Shown: positions 17,453-31,090, numbered from the stretch's first letter. The stretch: DNA of 64,000 nt from Bidens hawaiensis (GCA_021521415.1 JAIQDT010000232.1:1611001-1675000); one strand, 5' to 3'. The notes: generated from the sequence alone by a model not told the origin. Numbers and translations: made by a program.

Positions 17453-20400
17453 ATATTTGTCACTAGGATTAAAACTCATAATAATGATATGGCTAAACTA
17501 AATGAAAAACCTTTCCAATATGATAAACTAGTTGAACATCATGAAAGACGTGTTATTGAACTAAATGTTAAAATTAAGATGCTAGAGTTAGATTTGACTC
17601 AAAGGAAAATAGTCGTTGACAGATTTGATTTAGCTTCTGGTAAGCTTAATGGAATCATTGGGGCACAGATTAGGGGTGAGACAAAAGACGGGAATAGGCT
17701 ATGATAATACTATTGTTCCACCTCCATTTAATGAGAATTATACTAGCCTACCTAAATTTAGTTTCAATATCCCACCTTAGGATGAAATGGTCCATGGTAT
17801 TGGACATATGCCGAAACCAATGACATTTACTCCTATTGTCCCCAACACTGTTAATCCTCTTCTTCCATCAATTAGTCCTAATGGTAGTTCATCTTCTTCG
17901 GCAAGTTGTGTAGAAGGAAGTGATTTTGTGGAAACGAACAAGGGTTATAGAGATAAAAAAATTTAAATTTACTTTTGATTATAGTTTGAATCTAAAACGA
18001 TCTATTGTTAACCATGTCTGTAATAAAATACTTTTAAAAATATTTTGAACGATCATGTACTTTGTGAGAGTGTTGATGTTGGAACTTCTCTTGATGATGT
18101 GAATGAAAATGATGTTTCTGTCTCTAATATTGATTGTGAAACAATATTTGATGAAACTTTCAGCAATAGGAACGTGCAAGAAAATGAGTTTGTTGAAACA
18201 AACATGCCTGGATGTTCATCAAGAGATCGTAAGTAGAGGGAGATAAAATTAAAAGAAATTGTTTTGAAAATGAAAAACCTAGTACTTCAAGTAAATATGT
18301 GCCACCACATAGAAACTCTTTCTTTCAATCAACTAATCAATTTAATCATCCTCACCTATAAAATCATTTTGACAACAGTTAATATGGTTTTCATCAACAA
18401 AATTATGTCAATTCAATCTATCCAAATGTTTTTGATGATCGGGGTTATAGATCAGATAACTTGTTTGTTCATTTCCAAGCATCACCTTATTCACCACAAC
18501 CAATATATCATAGTTCTGAAAAGTTCTATAAGGATACTAGAAAAAGGCTTTGTTTTGTTTGTGGTAACCCATCTTACCTTGCAAACATTGCAAGAAATGA
18601 CATAGAAAGTAACGGGAAATGAATAGTCAGTTTAATCAATTTCGTTCCAGGGCTACACCAAGCTCAAGAACGAGAAATGATCAATCTAACAATTCTACCA
18701 GTGCAATGGTGTGAGATCCAAAAACAAGAAAACGGGTAAACCACCTTTTTGGATAACCAAAAAGGAAAGAGAAAAAAGGAACTCTAAGTCTGACAAGTCA
18801 AAGAATTCACCAAAAAGAAACAGGAAATGAAATCCAAATATTGAGAAATTTGAGGACTTTTTTTTAACCCAAGAAGAAGACAGTCCAGAAAATCTTCTAA
18901 AACCAGGAAACCCGCACGTGCATGAGTTCCTAAGGGCTGTTTATATGATTCTAACACATCCCAAAACTTTAGAATTATTGACACGAAAATAAATGATGGT
19001 AATTTTGTGGTCGATCTTCCCGAGACAACCCATGTCTAATTAGCTATTAATGTATGTCGGGTCAATCAAGAAGGTTTGTTAACAGTATCTGGTACCTAGA
19101 TAGTGGCTGCACTTGACACATGACGGGAGATAAGTCCTTGCTGTTTGATGTTAAACTGTTTAATGGTGGACACGTTCTTTCGCTAGAGACGTGGGTGGTA
19201 ACATCACAAAAAGAGGAATATTGTCAAATGGGATCCTGAAGTTTGATGACGTCAATTTGGTGGAGCAACTGAATCACAATCTGCTTAGTGTCTCACAAAT
19301 CTGTGATCGACAATACTCCACATTGTTCACAGAAAGTGAATTCTTCATTCTAAAAACAGGTTACAATGTCCTAGAAGAATGGATTTTGATGCGTACTCCG
19401 AGGCAAAATGATGCCTATATATTAGATATGAATAGCTCTTACTCACGTAGTACCGCTTCATTCTTAATATCTAAGGCCTCAGAGAATGACTCATCTCTAT
19501 GGCATAGACCTCTTGGCCACGTAAACTTTAAAAATTTGAAAAACTGGTCAAAGTTGAGAATGTTAGGGGATTGCCTGTTAAAACTTTCTCTTGCATTGAA
19601 AAATGTATTACGTGCTTTAAATGCAAGCAACACAAGCTCCCTCACAAGCCCAAGACTATCAAATCCATAGATTCCATTCTTCAGCTGTTACATATGGATT
19701 TATTCAGTCATATCCATCCATTGGCAATCGGCCGAAAAGCCCATTGTCTTGTGATTACTGATGATTATTTTCGTTTCAGTTGGACTTTCCTTTTAGGGCA
19801 CATGGATGAAACCGATCAGTTTTTGATTAAGTTCATTACACTTGTGGAGAGGCAGTCATATAAAAAGGTGAAGTGTATAAGAAGCGACAACGGAATAGAG
19901 TTATACAACTAAACAACGGATGACTTCTGCAGTTCAAATAGAATATATCGCCATTATAGTGCACCTTATACTCCGCAACAAAATGGGTTGCTGAACATCG
20001 TAATTGAACACTGATTGAAGCTACTAGAACAATATTGTCAAACTTCAAACTTCCTTTGTTCTTTTAAGGTGAAGCAATCAATGCAGCTTGTTTCATTCAA
20101 ACCGTGTGATCAACAAAAAACGCTTAAACAAAACTCCATTTGAAGTCTACTACAAGACAAAGACGCATGTCAACTACTTCAAGACATACGGATGTCCATC
20201 CACCCTGCTCCATACTGGTGCTCAGCCTGAACCAAAGTTTGCTGAAAAGGCATTTAAGTGTTATTTGTTGGTTATGCTGCAAATAAAACTGCTTATTGTG
20301 TCTACATTAAGAAGACCAAGCTGATTTTGGAATCATTCAACATTGACTGGCAAGAGCTTAGCACTATTGCTGCTCGCACGGGACCTGACTGGTTGTTTGA

Positions 20401-20875
20401 CTACAATTACTTGTTCAAACAGTTCCATGGCATGTATACTCCACCATTTGCAAACACCCAAGTTCCATGTTCTTTAACCGAGCCTTTGCTAATGCAATCC
20501 ATTATCAACAGTTTGTCTGAAGTGAGACTACCTGTTAAACCTTCCAACAGAATTATACCACCTGTTGCACCACCAGCTGATCCCATTCTCGAAAATAATA
20601 ATGGTCAAGTCGTCAACAATCCTGCTCCTCAGTCTGCTGACTCAACTAATTTAGTTGTTGTTGAAGATGTATCTGACACAGATTCTGATGATTCTTATAT
20701 GTGCGCCGATAATGTTAAACATATTCAAGCTGAAGCTGCACAAGAAGTTCAAGCAGCTCTGAGCCTAGTAGAATTTGTTGCCACACCGCCCTTTTCTAAT
20801 CAGATTTCTCAAGCTGCTGCTGCCATTGAATCTACTACTGGTGAATCTAATAACACCGCATCAACTACAGTTAAT
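17453..20875 (+). pseudogene. Element F: decayed plus-strand copia gag-pol
   Basis: A coiled-coil Gag fragment (17470-17700) is followed by a poorly preserved second knuckle region. A protease trace with D-S-G-C lies near 19100. Then come the GAG-pre-integrase domain (19191-19670), an integrase piece with H-M-D-L-F and a S-D-N-G motif (19690-19912), the integrase C-terminal part (20088-20330), and the linker before RT (20258-20881). There are many stops and frameshifts. It is cut at the left by element A and at the right by the LTR of element H, so LTRs, RT and RNase H are absent. It is among the older copies in the window. Confidence 0.8.
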
Positions 20876-21467
20876 TGTTAATGCACGGTATTGTCGTCTC
20901 GAGTCTTTCTAATCATTTACGTAATTTATTATTATTTTAACGTAAAGGGAATTTGAGTAATTAAGTCTCATAGGTTATACATGGCTCATTCATTAAGGAT
21001 GTCTAACGAATGAGACCATTCATGTTAATTATAGTTCATTCGTTAAGGATGTTTAACAAATGAACCTTAATCGTTATAGTTATATGTCCATTCGTTAAGG
21101 ATGTTTAACGAATGGACCTTAGTCGTTATTTTTTGTATCCATTCGTCATGGAATGTTGGCGAATGGGGTATAGCGAATAAGTCATTCGCTATACCATTTT
21201 GGTAACTTATGTAATGAAGACGAATGAAGGCCATTCGTTACAGAATGTGTAAAGAATGGCATTCGTCTTCTATATATAGGCTGTTAAGCCAAATCATAAT
21301 TTAAGTGTTCTTAAAGTATTTTCCTCCCTTGTCGTTACCCTGCTCAATTTTTTACTCAAACACTTCGTTAATTTGTTAATCATAAACGTATATCATATAA
21401 CTAGATCCTGGTTCAATCGTTATGACGGATTCTGTCATTTGAAGCTCTACTAGTGTTGTGTTCAACA
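20876..21467 (+). repeat. 5' LTR of element H
   Basis: This 592-bp LTR runs from TGTTAATGCACGG to GTTCAACA. It carries repeated ATTCGTTA/TAACGAAT pairs between about 20990 and 21260, directly before TATATATA at 21271-21278. An AGTGGTATCA primer site follows (21468-21477). Confidence 0.82.
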
Positions 21468-21477
21468 AGTGGTATCA

Positions 21478-24400
21478 AAATGAAACTTCCAAGATACATG
21501 GTCTTGAACATGCATTTGTTAATTCCAAAACATCAATCACGACAGATCCTTTGGTCAAAGCCAAACAATTTTTAAAATCTGCTGAGAAAGTTCAATTTGT
21601 TAAAATAACTGGAACTGACGCTTACAGAGTTTTTCTAACTGTTCAAATCTTGACTTTTACATGAAAAAGAAATCTGATACGTTTGATGATTTGAACAAAG
21701 GGCCTATTCCTGGTGTGTTTCATCAACCTTCTATTGCACCAGTTTCTACAAACCATAACGTGAATTTGTTGACATGAGAACTTGTTTTCTATGTGGCGAA
21801 CAAGGTCATCTTGTAATAAATAATGGAATGAAGAAATCAGAGAATCTTTATCCATTTATCAAGGAACAAGCCAAACCCGTTCATGTGATTAAAGAAATTA
21901 TGAAAAAGACCCACGTATTGTGATGATGAGACTCACATCATGTTTTCAAATGTGAATCCGCACAAGATGATTCATGTTGATGAGAGCACGAGTAATTTGA
22001 AACCCAAATTTGTTCCTATGAACCAATTTGTAAGAATGTGAATACAAATGTAGTTCAAGCTGCATATTTGAGACGAAAGTCGAAAAGACCTGTGACTTAT
22101 TCACAAGTAGCTAAACCACTTTTGGATTCTGTAAGAATTAACGCTTCAGTGAAACTAAAGAGGTGCCCAAGACTGAGACCTGGGCTGTTTTATTGAACTA
22201 ATCATTTTACCTATATGTGCAGAGTTTATCCAAGAATATATCTGGTGAAAATTGGATTAGGGATAGTGGATGCTCTTGTCATATTACTGGCAACATCAAC
22301 CTTTTAATAAAATGTCAAGAATATTCAAGGAGGGTATGTGGCTTTTGTGGGTAATTCGGGAGGAATGATTACAAAAGAGGGAGAAGTTTTAAATGGTAGT
22401 ATTACATTTGAAAAAGTTAATTACTGTGACAAAGTGGATCATAATATGTTGAGTGTTTCTCATATTTGTGATAAAAGGTATACCACGTTATTTAATGGCA
22501 AGGAGTGCATCATACTCAAACCGAGTTTTGTTATTCTCGAAGACATAGTGGTTATGAGATCACCTCGATCATATGATATTTATGTCTTAAACATGACTTC
22601 TAAGGTAACTACTTCTGTTGAAAGATGTTAAATCTCAAAATCAACTGAGAAAGACTCGAATCTGTGGCATATGCGTATGGGTCACATTCATGTCAGAAAT
22701 ATGAATTATCTTATGGAAAATGATTTGGTTGATAGGGTTTCCCTGAAACACTTCAAGCTGACAGATCACTATGTTGCATGCAAAAACGGCAAAGAGAAAA
22801 AGAATTCGCACCCATCTAAGTTAATTAATTCCATTTATACTCCTTTGGAACGACTTCATATGGATTTGTTTGGTCCAGTGAATCGTGCGAGTATTGTTGG
22901 AGATTGGTACTGTCTAGTTGTCACTTATGACTATTCAAGATACTCATGGGTGTTATTTATGAGTTCTAAAGATCAGACACAGATTCTTGTACAAAATATA
23001 ATCACAAAGATCGAATCACTATATAAACTAAAAGTGAGACGTGTTCGAAGTGATAATGGTACGGAGTTCAAAAACAATGCTTTGAATTTCTTTTGTATTC
23101 AAAAAAGAATTCATCAAGAATATAGTGCTCCTTATGTATCTCAACAGAATGGTGTTGCTAAAAGGAAGAATCGAGCATTGATTGAAGCTGCAAGAAAAAT
23201 GCTAGCAGATTCAAAGCTTCCTGTCCAAATTTGAAATGAGACGGTGAATACTGCTTGCTACACGCTCAATCGAGTTATGACTGTGATGAAACTGCAAAAG
23301 ACAAGTTATGAGCTTTTGAACAATCGTAAACCAAATTTGAAGTTTCTAGAACCATTCGGGTGTCCTTGTACTATATTGAAGAATAATGCCAGAAAATTCG
23401 AAGAAAAAGCTATTGAATGTTATTTCTTGGGTTATGCGTCACCTAAGAAGCGTGTGTTCAATTTTTCTTCGGGGTGTCTTGAAGAATGGTACCATGTTGA
23501 TTGTCAACGATACACTACACCTCCTGCTGGAAAGGGTTCAGATTGGATGTTTAATTATAAGAGTTTATTAAATTTATTTACACCCATAGTTGATCAACCT
23601 AACGAAGACTTGATACGTGCTTATTTAGAAAATTGTTTTCCACACCAAGATCTTCAAATTCTACTCATGTTGATGTTACACAAGACGATCTTCCTAATGC
23701 ATCTAATGTTATTTCTATCTCGTCAGATGATGGTAATTTTGTTGATTCCTCTTCAATTCCATATCCTGAAACTCATGAGACTGGTGATTCGTCTCATAAT
23801 GCTGAAGATAATCTAACTAATTTAACTGATAATGTTGTTGTTCCTGAGAATCCAATACTTCAGATTAACACGTATCATCCTTAGGACAATATCATTGGTG
23901 ATCTTGATGTTGGTGTGCAAACACGTCATCAGATTGCTAATTCTAGTGATGCTAATGTATTGTGTGTGTATGCCGATATGCATTCATCGGGAATCATGAA
24001 TCTCGCAAAATACAATTGGTGTCTGTCACAAATGGGACCAACGAGTGTTCGTATGGCTCTTGAAGATTCTTAATGGGTAGAGGCAATGCAAGAAGAACTG
24101 TAACAGTTTAGCCAACTTGGTGTCTGGGATCTCATTGACAAGCCTATTAGAGTTAAGAATCCTATTCCAACAAATTGGGTATTTAAATGTAAGAAGGATG
24201 ATCATGGGATTATCGTTAGAAATAAAGCACGTTTGGTTGTACAAGGGTTTCATCAGCAAGAAGGCATAGATTACACGGAAGTATATGCTCCCATTGCAAG
24301 ATTGGAGGCTATACGAATATTTTTGGCTGATGCAGCTTTCAAGAATATGAAGGTTTATCAAATGGACGTCAAGAGTGAGTTTCTGAATGGGGAACTTCAT

Positions 24401-25583
24401 GAAGAGGTGTTTGTGTTGTAGCCTCCTGGTTTTGAAGATCCAGATTATCCGGACAGTGTTTACCGATTGAACAATGCTCTTTATAGTCTACATCAAGCCC
24501 CGAGAGCTTGGTACGACACACTTGCTGACCATCTAATCGATAATGGCTTCAAATGAGGACCTGTGGACTGTACTCTCTTTTAGAAGAATGTTGGTGCTGA
24601 TTTGCTCCTCATCCAGATATATATCAATGACATCATATTTGGTTTTACAAACGACAAGCTATTTAAGGAGTTTAAGAAGTCGATGCAAACGAAATTTTAA
24701 TTGAGCTCGATGGGGAGATGAATTTATTCTTATCGTTGCAGGTTCATCAGTCTGAAGCTGGAATTTTTATTCATCAGACAAAATATGTGAACGATGTCTT
24801 GAGCTGATTCAAGATAACTACCGGAAAAATTCCTTCGGCGCCTCTTCTCGTGGGTCACAATTTGTCAGCGGATGAATTGGAGGATACCGTTGATCCAACC
24901 CTTTTACCGAGATATGATTGGTTTTTTAATGTATTTAACGGCTGCTCTTCCTGATATCATGTTTGTTGTTTGTTTATGTGCCAGGTACCAATCGAGTTCC
25001 ATAGTGACTCATCTGCCGGCGGTTAAACGTATACTTCACTATCTGAGGGGTAATCATGACACCGGGTTATGGTATCCCAAGGATGATAGCTTTGAACAAA
25101 TTACGTTTTCCGATTCTGATTATGGAGGATGCAAGATCAATTTTAAATCTACTACAACAGGTTGTCAATTTCTAGGATGTCAGCTTGTTTCCTGGCAGTG
25201 TAAGAAGCAGACAACGGTCTCCACTTCAACCGCGGAAGCAGAGTATGTGGCAGCCTCGAGTTGCGGTTCACTGGTTCTTTGGATTCAGCAACACTTGCGG
25301 GATTACAGTTTGAAGTTTCTTACTACTCTCATTTTTATTGATAACTCTGCTGCTATTAGTACCGCCAAAAACTCTGTGCACCACTCTAGGACAAAGAATA
25401 TCAAAATTCGATATCATTTTATATGTGATTGTTTTGAAAAAGAAATTAATTGATCTTGAAAAGGTGTACACAGATTTTTAGAAAGCTGATCTATTTACCA
25501 AAGCTTTTGATAAATCTCACTTTAACTTTTTGCTTGATTTAAATGGATTGAAAACTCTTGCTGATATCCTTAAGCTCGGATAA
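21478..25583 (+). pseudogene. Element H: gag-pol remnant
   Basis: Directly after the first ten bases of the primer site, the sequence enters the middle of gag (N-E-T-S-K-I), so the first half of gag and the leader are deleted. Then come a knuckle trace (near 21785), the gag end with the CTAAT/CAG signal at 22198-22222, protease (D-S-G-C-S near 22265), GAG-pre-integrase, integrase (H-M-D-L-F-G and S-D-N-G-T-E-F near 22858 and 23050; 22671-23234), RT (24160-24700, catalytic Y-V-D-D changed to Y-I-N-D), and RNase H to the stop at 25581. Several stops and frameshifts are seen. The pol ending L-K-T-L-A-D-I is shared with E and D. Confidence 0.85.
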
Positions 25584-27469
25584 TCAATTTTATTTTATTT
25601 TTTTATATTGATTTCTTTATTTTATTGTTTAGGGTTTTGGGGGAGAAATGGAAAAATACAAAAATATTATGATTTCTGTATGTATAGAGAAATTCCAAAA
25701 ATAATAAAAATTTGAAAATGCAAAAATATTGTGATTTCAATATGTATAGAGAAAAACCAAAAACATTCAAATATTTCAAAAAGTTCAAAAATATTTTTTT
25801 ACACTCTTTCGCTTAAAATTATGCCAGTTTCTCAAAATTTAATGAACATATACTTGTACATATTTGGTCCTGATATTTACTTGTAGATATTAGGGATAGC
25901 CATTTACCTGAAAATGGAAAGTAATTGGGGTGACTGCTGAGTGTATTTATTTAATTCTTTCGTTGAAAATTATGTCAGTTATTTAAGTTTGTGAAACATG
26001 TTTACATGTTTTGTCCTGATATCTACTAGTAGATTTATAGGATAACCATTTATCTATAGACTGAAAGTGACTGGGACGACTGAATTTTAAATGCTCCTCG
26101 AAAATGATTTTTGAAGAAAAAAGAGAAAATGATAGTACATTGATCATCTAGTCCCATATCCAGAAAGAAATAAGCTTAAAAGACTGAGTCCTTAATTGCT
26201 TTGGTTCATTGATAAGTCTTAAACAAACCGTTAAGGTAAAGTATGTGATATAAACATAAAGAACTGTCAAATTGAACGAGGTGTTAGTCTCTTCCAAAAG
26301 TTTCGGTAATGAAGGCGTAAATTTAATAGTCTATCATACTCAAGCCTTATGTCTGCTTGTCACTAAAAACAAAAATTACAAATAAATTGTATCTGGTTTA
26401 TGGTTAACACCGCAATGGTGTATGGTTATATAATCTCAAATCTTGTATTGATGGAATGCATCTGGTTTCTGGACACTGTGAGTCTTTATGCGGCTTAATT
26501 ATCTAGGTATTCATAAACATGAATATTTCAAAAGCTTTTAGAGCAAACCCGAAGTCATTAAACTTGATCACTACGGTACATTGTACAAATTCATTACTGA
26601 CTTGCTCAAAATCCGTTGTTAGTCATACATTGTTCCTCCCTTGAGTGCGTCTTAATACCAATAAGAAACGGACCCCAGGGGATACAATGTATGTAAGCCT
26701 ACAAATGAACTCGTGCATACTCATTCGCAGTAAAGAAAGCTTGGTGTATTGCTTGATAACGGGGGCATACCTTGTAGTGGGGATTATGAGCTTAGATTTT
26801 AATAAATCTACAAAAATGTATATTTTGATTAGTAGCATAATGGCTTATGTCAAGTTGGGGTGACATGGTAAAAGTGAAATTAAGTTGGAACCGAGATCAA
26901 AGGCAGATAGTTTCTGATATTATGTGCTCTAATTAAAAATTAAATCATATCACAAAAATACTCTAAGGTGTATTATAAGATTTAAGTGGACAACAATATT
27001 AATGACCGACTTAACACCAGTCATAATAACACTGAAAAATAAAACTGCGATGGAAGGGCGATTTGGTCAATATGATTCTCTGCTCAACTCACAAACATAT
27101 GCACTGCTTTCGTAGAATAGTTTTCATATTTGTCTTCAGTTTATTTGTTTTTTTACATTAAAATATTCAAAAATCCAAAAATATTGTGTTCTCTATTTTT
27201 GTTTTCTGCTTTATTTTCGATTTTCAAGCTAAAGGTACATATTTGAAAAAGAAAATACCAAAAAGATTTTCCCAATATTTATTTAATTCCTTTAAGTAAT
27301 TGGTTTAAATTATCTATTTTTAACTTTTGTGTTTTGAACGCAAAGCACGTTAAGGTGTTGCATCTTACTCCGAGTGGTAAGAATCTTAAGGTAAAGTTCA
27401 TCGGGACACGGGTTTCGATGCATTATTTAATTCTTGAAAGTTATGATGAAAAAGTTTCAATTGAATTTA
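25584..27469 (+). other. Element H noncoding spacer after pol
   Basis: This is noncoding. It contains twin modules at 25809-25936 and 25959-26082, a block strongly conserved with E and D at about 26465-26735, and A/T-rich sequence with a repeated CAAAAATATT word (25640-25790 and 27165-27190). Confidence 0.7.
25809..26082 (+). ncRNA. Twin structured-RNA-like modules, element H copy
   Basis: Unit 1 (25809-25936) has a second hairpin atattta/tagatat with one G-U type pair. Unit 2 (25959-26082) has aacatg/catgtt and atctac-TA-gtagat. The order of constant words (AAAATTATG, GTCCTGAT, GGATA, CCATTTA, then a GGGNNGACT ending) matches the other elements. Confidence 0.5.
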
Positions 27470-27850
27470 TTTAATGGCTATTCGTTATGTGAGTCATAAT
27501 GAATAGAGTCCATTCGTTATCTATACTGATAACGAATGAGGGTCATTTATTTTTCCATTTGGATAACGAATAAGTCTATTCGTTAACATCATTCGCTTCC
27601 GCTACACTGATAACGTATGAACTCATTCGTCATTAATATTTATTACCTATGAAGAACGAATCTGAGTTGATTCGTTATGATATTGAATTTATTGTTCATT
27701 CTTTAACGGGGTTAACGAATGAACCAACGAATACGAACCATTCGTTAATTTTGAATTAACGAATGGGTCCCTTCATCTGTCTGGGAAAGTGTGCAAGTTG
27801 TGTCCCTTATAATGAACAGGGGTGAGCGAATAGGCTCATTCGTTCACCTC
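27470..27850 (+). promoter_or_regulatory. Element H: inverted-repeat cluster and TATA-like box before the third ORF
   Basis: Dense ATTCGTTA/TAACGAAT words run from about 27475 to 27770. They are followed by CTTATAAT near 27806 and by a hairpin with arms ggtgagcgaa and ttcgttcacc (27821-27848, one wobble pair). The position matches 12442-12549 of the intact element. Confidence 0.45.
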
Positions 27851-27954
27851 TTTGATACACTTACAGAAAAGAACCCTTGCAAATTTTTCAAGAAATTTCT
27901 ACCATCACCAAACACACTTTTATTGATCTTTTTAGAATCATAAGGTATAAACGA

Positions 27955-28573
27955 TCAAAACGTGATGATTTTCATAGATTTTCGTCAATGTTTGATAGAT
28001 TAATTAGTCACCTCTTTAATCGGGTTTAAGTTATGAACATTAATCATACCAATAATGTGTTTTAACCTTCATGGTTGTTTGGGTTTGTGCATCGATGGTC
28101 AGACGAGTTCATTGATACTCAGTGTTCATTGCGTCATCATTCTACATGGAATAATTGATTATTGATTGCATGTTTGGCCATGTCTGTTCATATATAATTT
28201 TGACTTTGACAATTGAGGTCAAAGTTACTAATCTTTGTGGTTATTCGTTATGGACAACGAATGGACACTCATTCGTGTCTAAGGTCCATTCGTTGACCCA
28301 TTCATTTAATTTATTTAACGAATTAGTCCTTTTGTGTGATTTGATAACGAATGAACCTTCATTTGGTGTCATTCGCTATTACGTATTCGTTAATCTCTCA
28401 TTCGCTATAATGACTATAACGAATCATACCATTCATTATAACGAATGACACTATTCGTCATAACGTAAGAACTAACGAATGATACTTTCAATTTAAATTT
28501 CAAAATTGATTTTAAATTTTTTAAATATTTTAATAGTATGTTTTTAATAATCCTCGGGTTTATGTGTTTATAG
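27955..28573 (+). other. Element H: probable leader intron of the third ORF
   Basis: A donor-like TAAG/GTATAA at 27955 and an acceptor-like TTTATAG ending at 28573 lie just before the ATG at 28576. The interior again carries many CATTCGTTA/TAACGAAT words (28240-28480). Confidence 0.4.
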
Positions 28574-28575
28574 AA

Positions 28576-28720
28576 ATGGTTGATGAGATTGCACAAGATG
28601 TTCCTATGGAGGATCCACAAACAGTTGTCCAAGAACAACAACATGCATAGCAACAACAAGCTCTAGCCACTCCTTTATTGCCATTTGACAAAAAGCACAA
28701 TATATGTGCTTTTGTGCAAC
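28576..28720 (+). pseudogene. Element H: truncated third ORF
   Basis: The ATG at 28576 opens a frame with an acidic, Gln-rich N-terminus, then L-P-F-D-K-K-H-N-I-C-A-F. This matches the start of the ORFs at 62909 and 50478. A stop interrupts it near 28650, and homology ends near 28720. The remainder of the ORF and the 3' LTR are missing, replaced by other repeat DNA. Confidence 0.7.
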
Positions 28721-29167
28721 GTATACATATGTGTATGCCAACTGCTTCATGATTTGATGTGACATTTTAGAATTGTTGATTGGTTTAGAGTCACGTTCAT
28801 GCGTGAGTGACAGCTTGGTAGAGAGCACTTGAGTTTGAGGCTTGCGTTCGAATTGGAGGGCACAGAACGTGACTCAGGACACACGACCACTGCTATATAC
28901 CAAGGATGTCTGTTCTACTTTCCTTTTCTTATTTTATTTTTGTCTTCTTCCTATCTCACATTGAGGACAATGTGAAATTTAAGTGTGAGGATAGGGAATT
29001 GATGTTTTAAATGTACTAATAAATAACAAAAATAGAATTAAAGAAAGGTTTAAAAGAAAAATTAAAGAAATAAGAGTAAAAGAGTTTTAAAAATTTCCGT
29101 GTTTTTGAAAATTTTTGCATTAAAAGAAATGATATTATTACTGAGTGTTTTTGAAAATCTCTTGGTG

Positions 29168-29226
<59 letters not shown>

Positions 29227-29959
29227 CAGACTAGTTGCGTATATAATTTGGGATGTGTCGGTAGGCCCAACTAATTCTCTAAAGTTTCCCTTTAATATTT
29301 TTAAATGGTACCTTAGAAAATTCATACACTTTATGGGTTCTCATCTTGGGGGGAAACAGTGAAGTTAAAATTCAATATAATATAGGGTGGATTACCGTAA
29401 TCTTTTTACTTTGATGTGGTAAGAATTGGGTTTACTTAAAATATAGCATAACATACGTCTTATGAAAATAAATTGAGTGGTGGCGCCCCGCCAAAAGTCC
29501 ATCTTTTCACGATAAAATTTTAGGTTTATATAAGACATAGTCCAATAATATCTAGGATCGGCTCGTATGACCATTACATGAATAATCATTCATAATTCCA
29601 TCTAGTGCACTTTCTTCTTACCATTAAAGAGTCATTTACTAACGGTGATTTGTCGGACCATTTTGCAACGACTCTAGCCTAGCTAGCTCTATATGTTTGA
29701 TATATGGTTAAGCTGAGCCGCCACTCTTGAGTGTCATTGGTTTACTAATGATTAATTAAAACTTAATTCTAAATATGATTGGGGGCTCGATGGGTGTTGG
29801 TGGGTTTAAAGTGAATCAATATATCGGCATTCGCGGTTAATACGCCAATTGTTTCTAATGCATTAATAAAAGAAAATAATAAATCAACCAAAAGTTGTTA
29901 TTTTCTTCTTGGGTATGATCCTGTGCATTTTACTTTTTCAAGGACGAAAAAGGTTTAAG
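28721..29959 (+). other. Repeat remnant, probably the 3' part of an Athila/Tat-type gypsy element
   Basis: No gene is seen. A hairpin cacattg-AGGA-caatgtg (28957-28974), followed by AAGTGTGAGG, resembles the conserved motif after the reading frames of Athila/Tat elements, as I recall it. A tRNA-like or SINE-like patch lies at 28790-28874. A TTCAAGGACGAAAAAGG purine stretch precedes the LTR-like start at 29960. Confidence 0.4.
29170..29223. repeat. (AT)n microsatellite
   Basis: About 27 uninterrupted AT units. Confidence 0.98.
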
Positions 29960-30595
29960 TGTTGAGATATTTGATGTGTTGCAAAACACATAATGCTTTA
30001 TCCCGTTTTTATGTTTGTTTTATGCATAAACGTTAACAATTAGCGAATATTTCTTGCATAAAATTAGATGATTTTGAATATTGTAGGTCTTGTGGTTAAA
30101 GAGCATGGAAAAGGAGGTCTAAGAAGAAGAAACGGGGCTCAAACGAGGAGCAAATAATTGGTCGTTGTGCGTATATATGTTTAAGCGAGTAAAAGACAAA
30201 AAAATCAGGAATAAGCCTTGGTCGCGCCACGCGACCAAGAGAGGATTTCAAGGCCACGTAGCGTGGTGTGGTGGCTGTCCCATAATGCCTAGAAATCACA
30301 TAGCCCGTCTGTTTTATCTTATTAGGCATTGTGTGCTTGTTTTAACCTATTTTATATTAGGAAGGAGGTGCTTAAACATATATATAAAGGGTTTTAACCC
30401 TAACCACAAAATAAACCATCATTCCAGCCATCATATATCTTTCTTGGACGAATTACAAAGGAGGAAAGCTACTGGATTCAAGTTTCATCACCCGGTTGTC
30501 GGTTTTGAGTATTTTAATGATTGTGAGTTGTTTTTTGATTTTTAGACATTCAAACAAGTTGTAATCAGTTTCTAATGAACATGCTTGTCATATTT

Positions 30596-30645
<50 letters not shown>

Positions 30646-30837
30646 CTGTTGTTCATTCATTATGGTTGGCTAAACTTATTTGAATCGCGTAGGTTTGATG
30701 TTTAACGGTTGATTTATTAATTTCCGAGTGCAAATCTTGGGTTTTATTGTTTAGTTATTGGATCGTTGATTAGAATGATTTAGAGAGGGCCTGGCTTAAG
30801 TGTGTGTTTTTGAAGATGTTGGCTAAGGTGTAGAATG
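29960..30837 (+). repeat. Probable gypsy LTR (Athila/Tat type), right end lost
   Basis: It starts TGTTGAGATATTTG after a purine-rich tract. It holds CATATATATAAAGG (TATA box near 30377) followed by an AACCCTAACC leader typical of plant LTR starts of transcription. It merges into a different LTR fragment near 30838. There is no coding content. Confidence 0.45.
30598..30645. repeat. (TAT)n microsatellite
   Basis: About 16 uninterrupted TAT units inside the LTR-like region. Confidence 0.97.
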
Positions 30838-31049
30838 ATGGAGATGGACAGGATTTTGGGTTTAAGGGTTATTTATACTCCTTAAGCCCATGAACCTTAG
30901 GCCCATATTTATCTTAAGTCCATGATTTAATTCCATCTATTTTAGCATATAATCCTTTTATCATTATTATTATATTATTATTAGTTTTATACTAACTCAA
31001 AATAATTCTTCCAACGTAAACATTATTTATAGAAATTCGGGATGTTACA
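30838..31049 (-). repeat. Gypsy LTR fragment, same family as 42737-45115
   Basis: Its order of words (GGATTTTGGG-TTTAAGG, TATTTATACTCC, TTAAGCCCATG, then GGGATGTTACA at the end) repeats 44890-45115. On the minus strand it begins TGTAACATCCC, typical of Tekay-like gypsy LTRs. Only this end is preserved. Confidence 0.6.
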
Positions 31050-31090
31050 CACATGCCTCGTGATAAAATAATGTTAGTCAAAATTTGAGG

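Noticed and set aside
30165..30545. Open frame of 126 codons
   Set aside because: It lies across the TATA box and start region of an LTR-like sequence and shows no domain. It is a chance frame.
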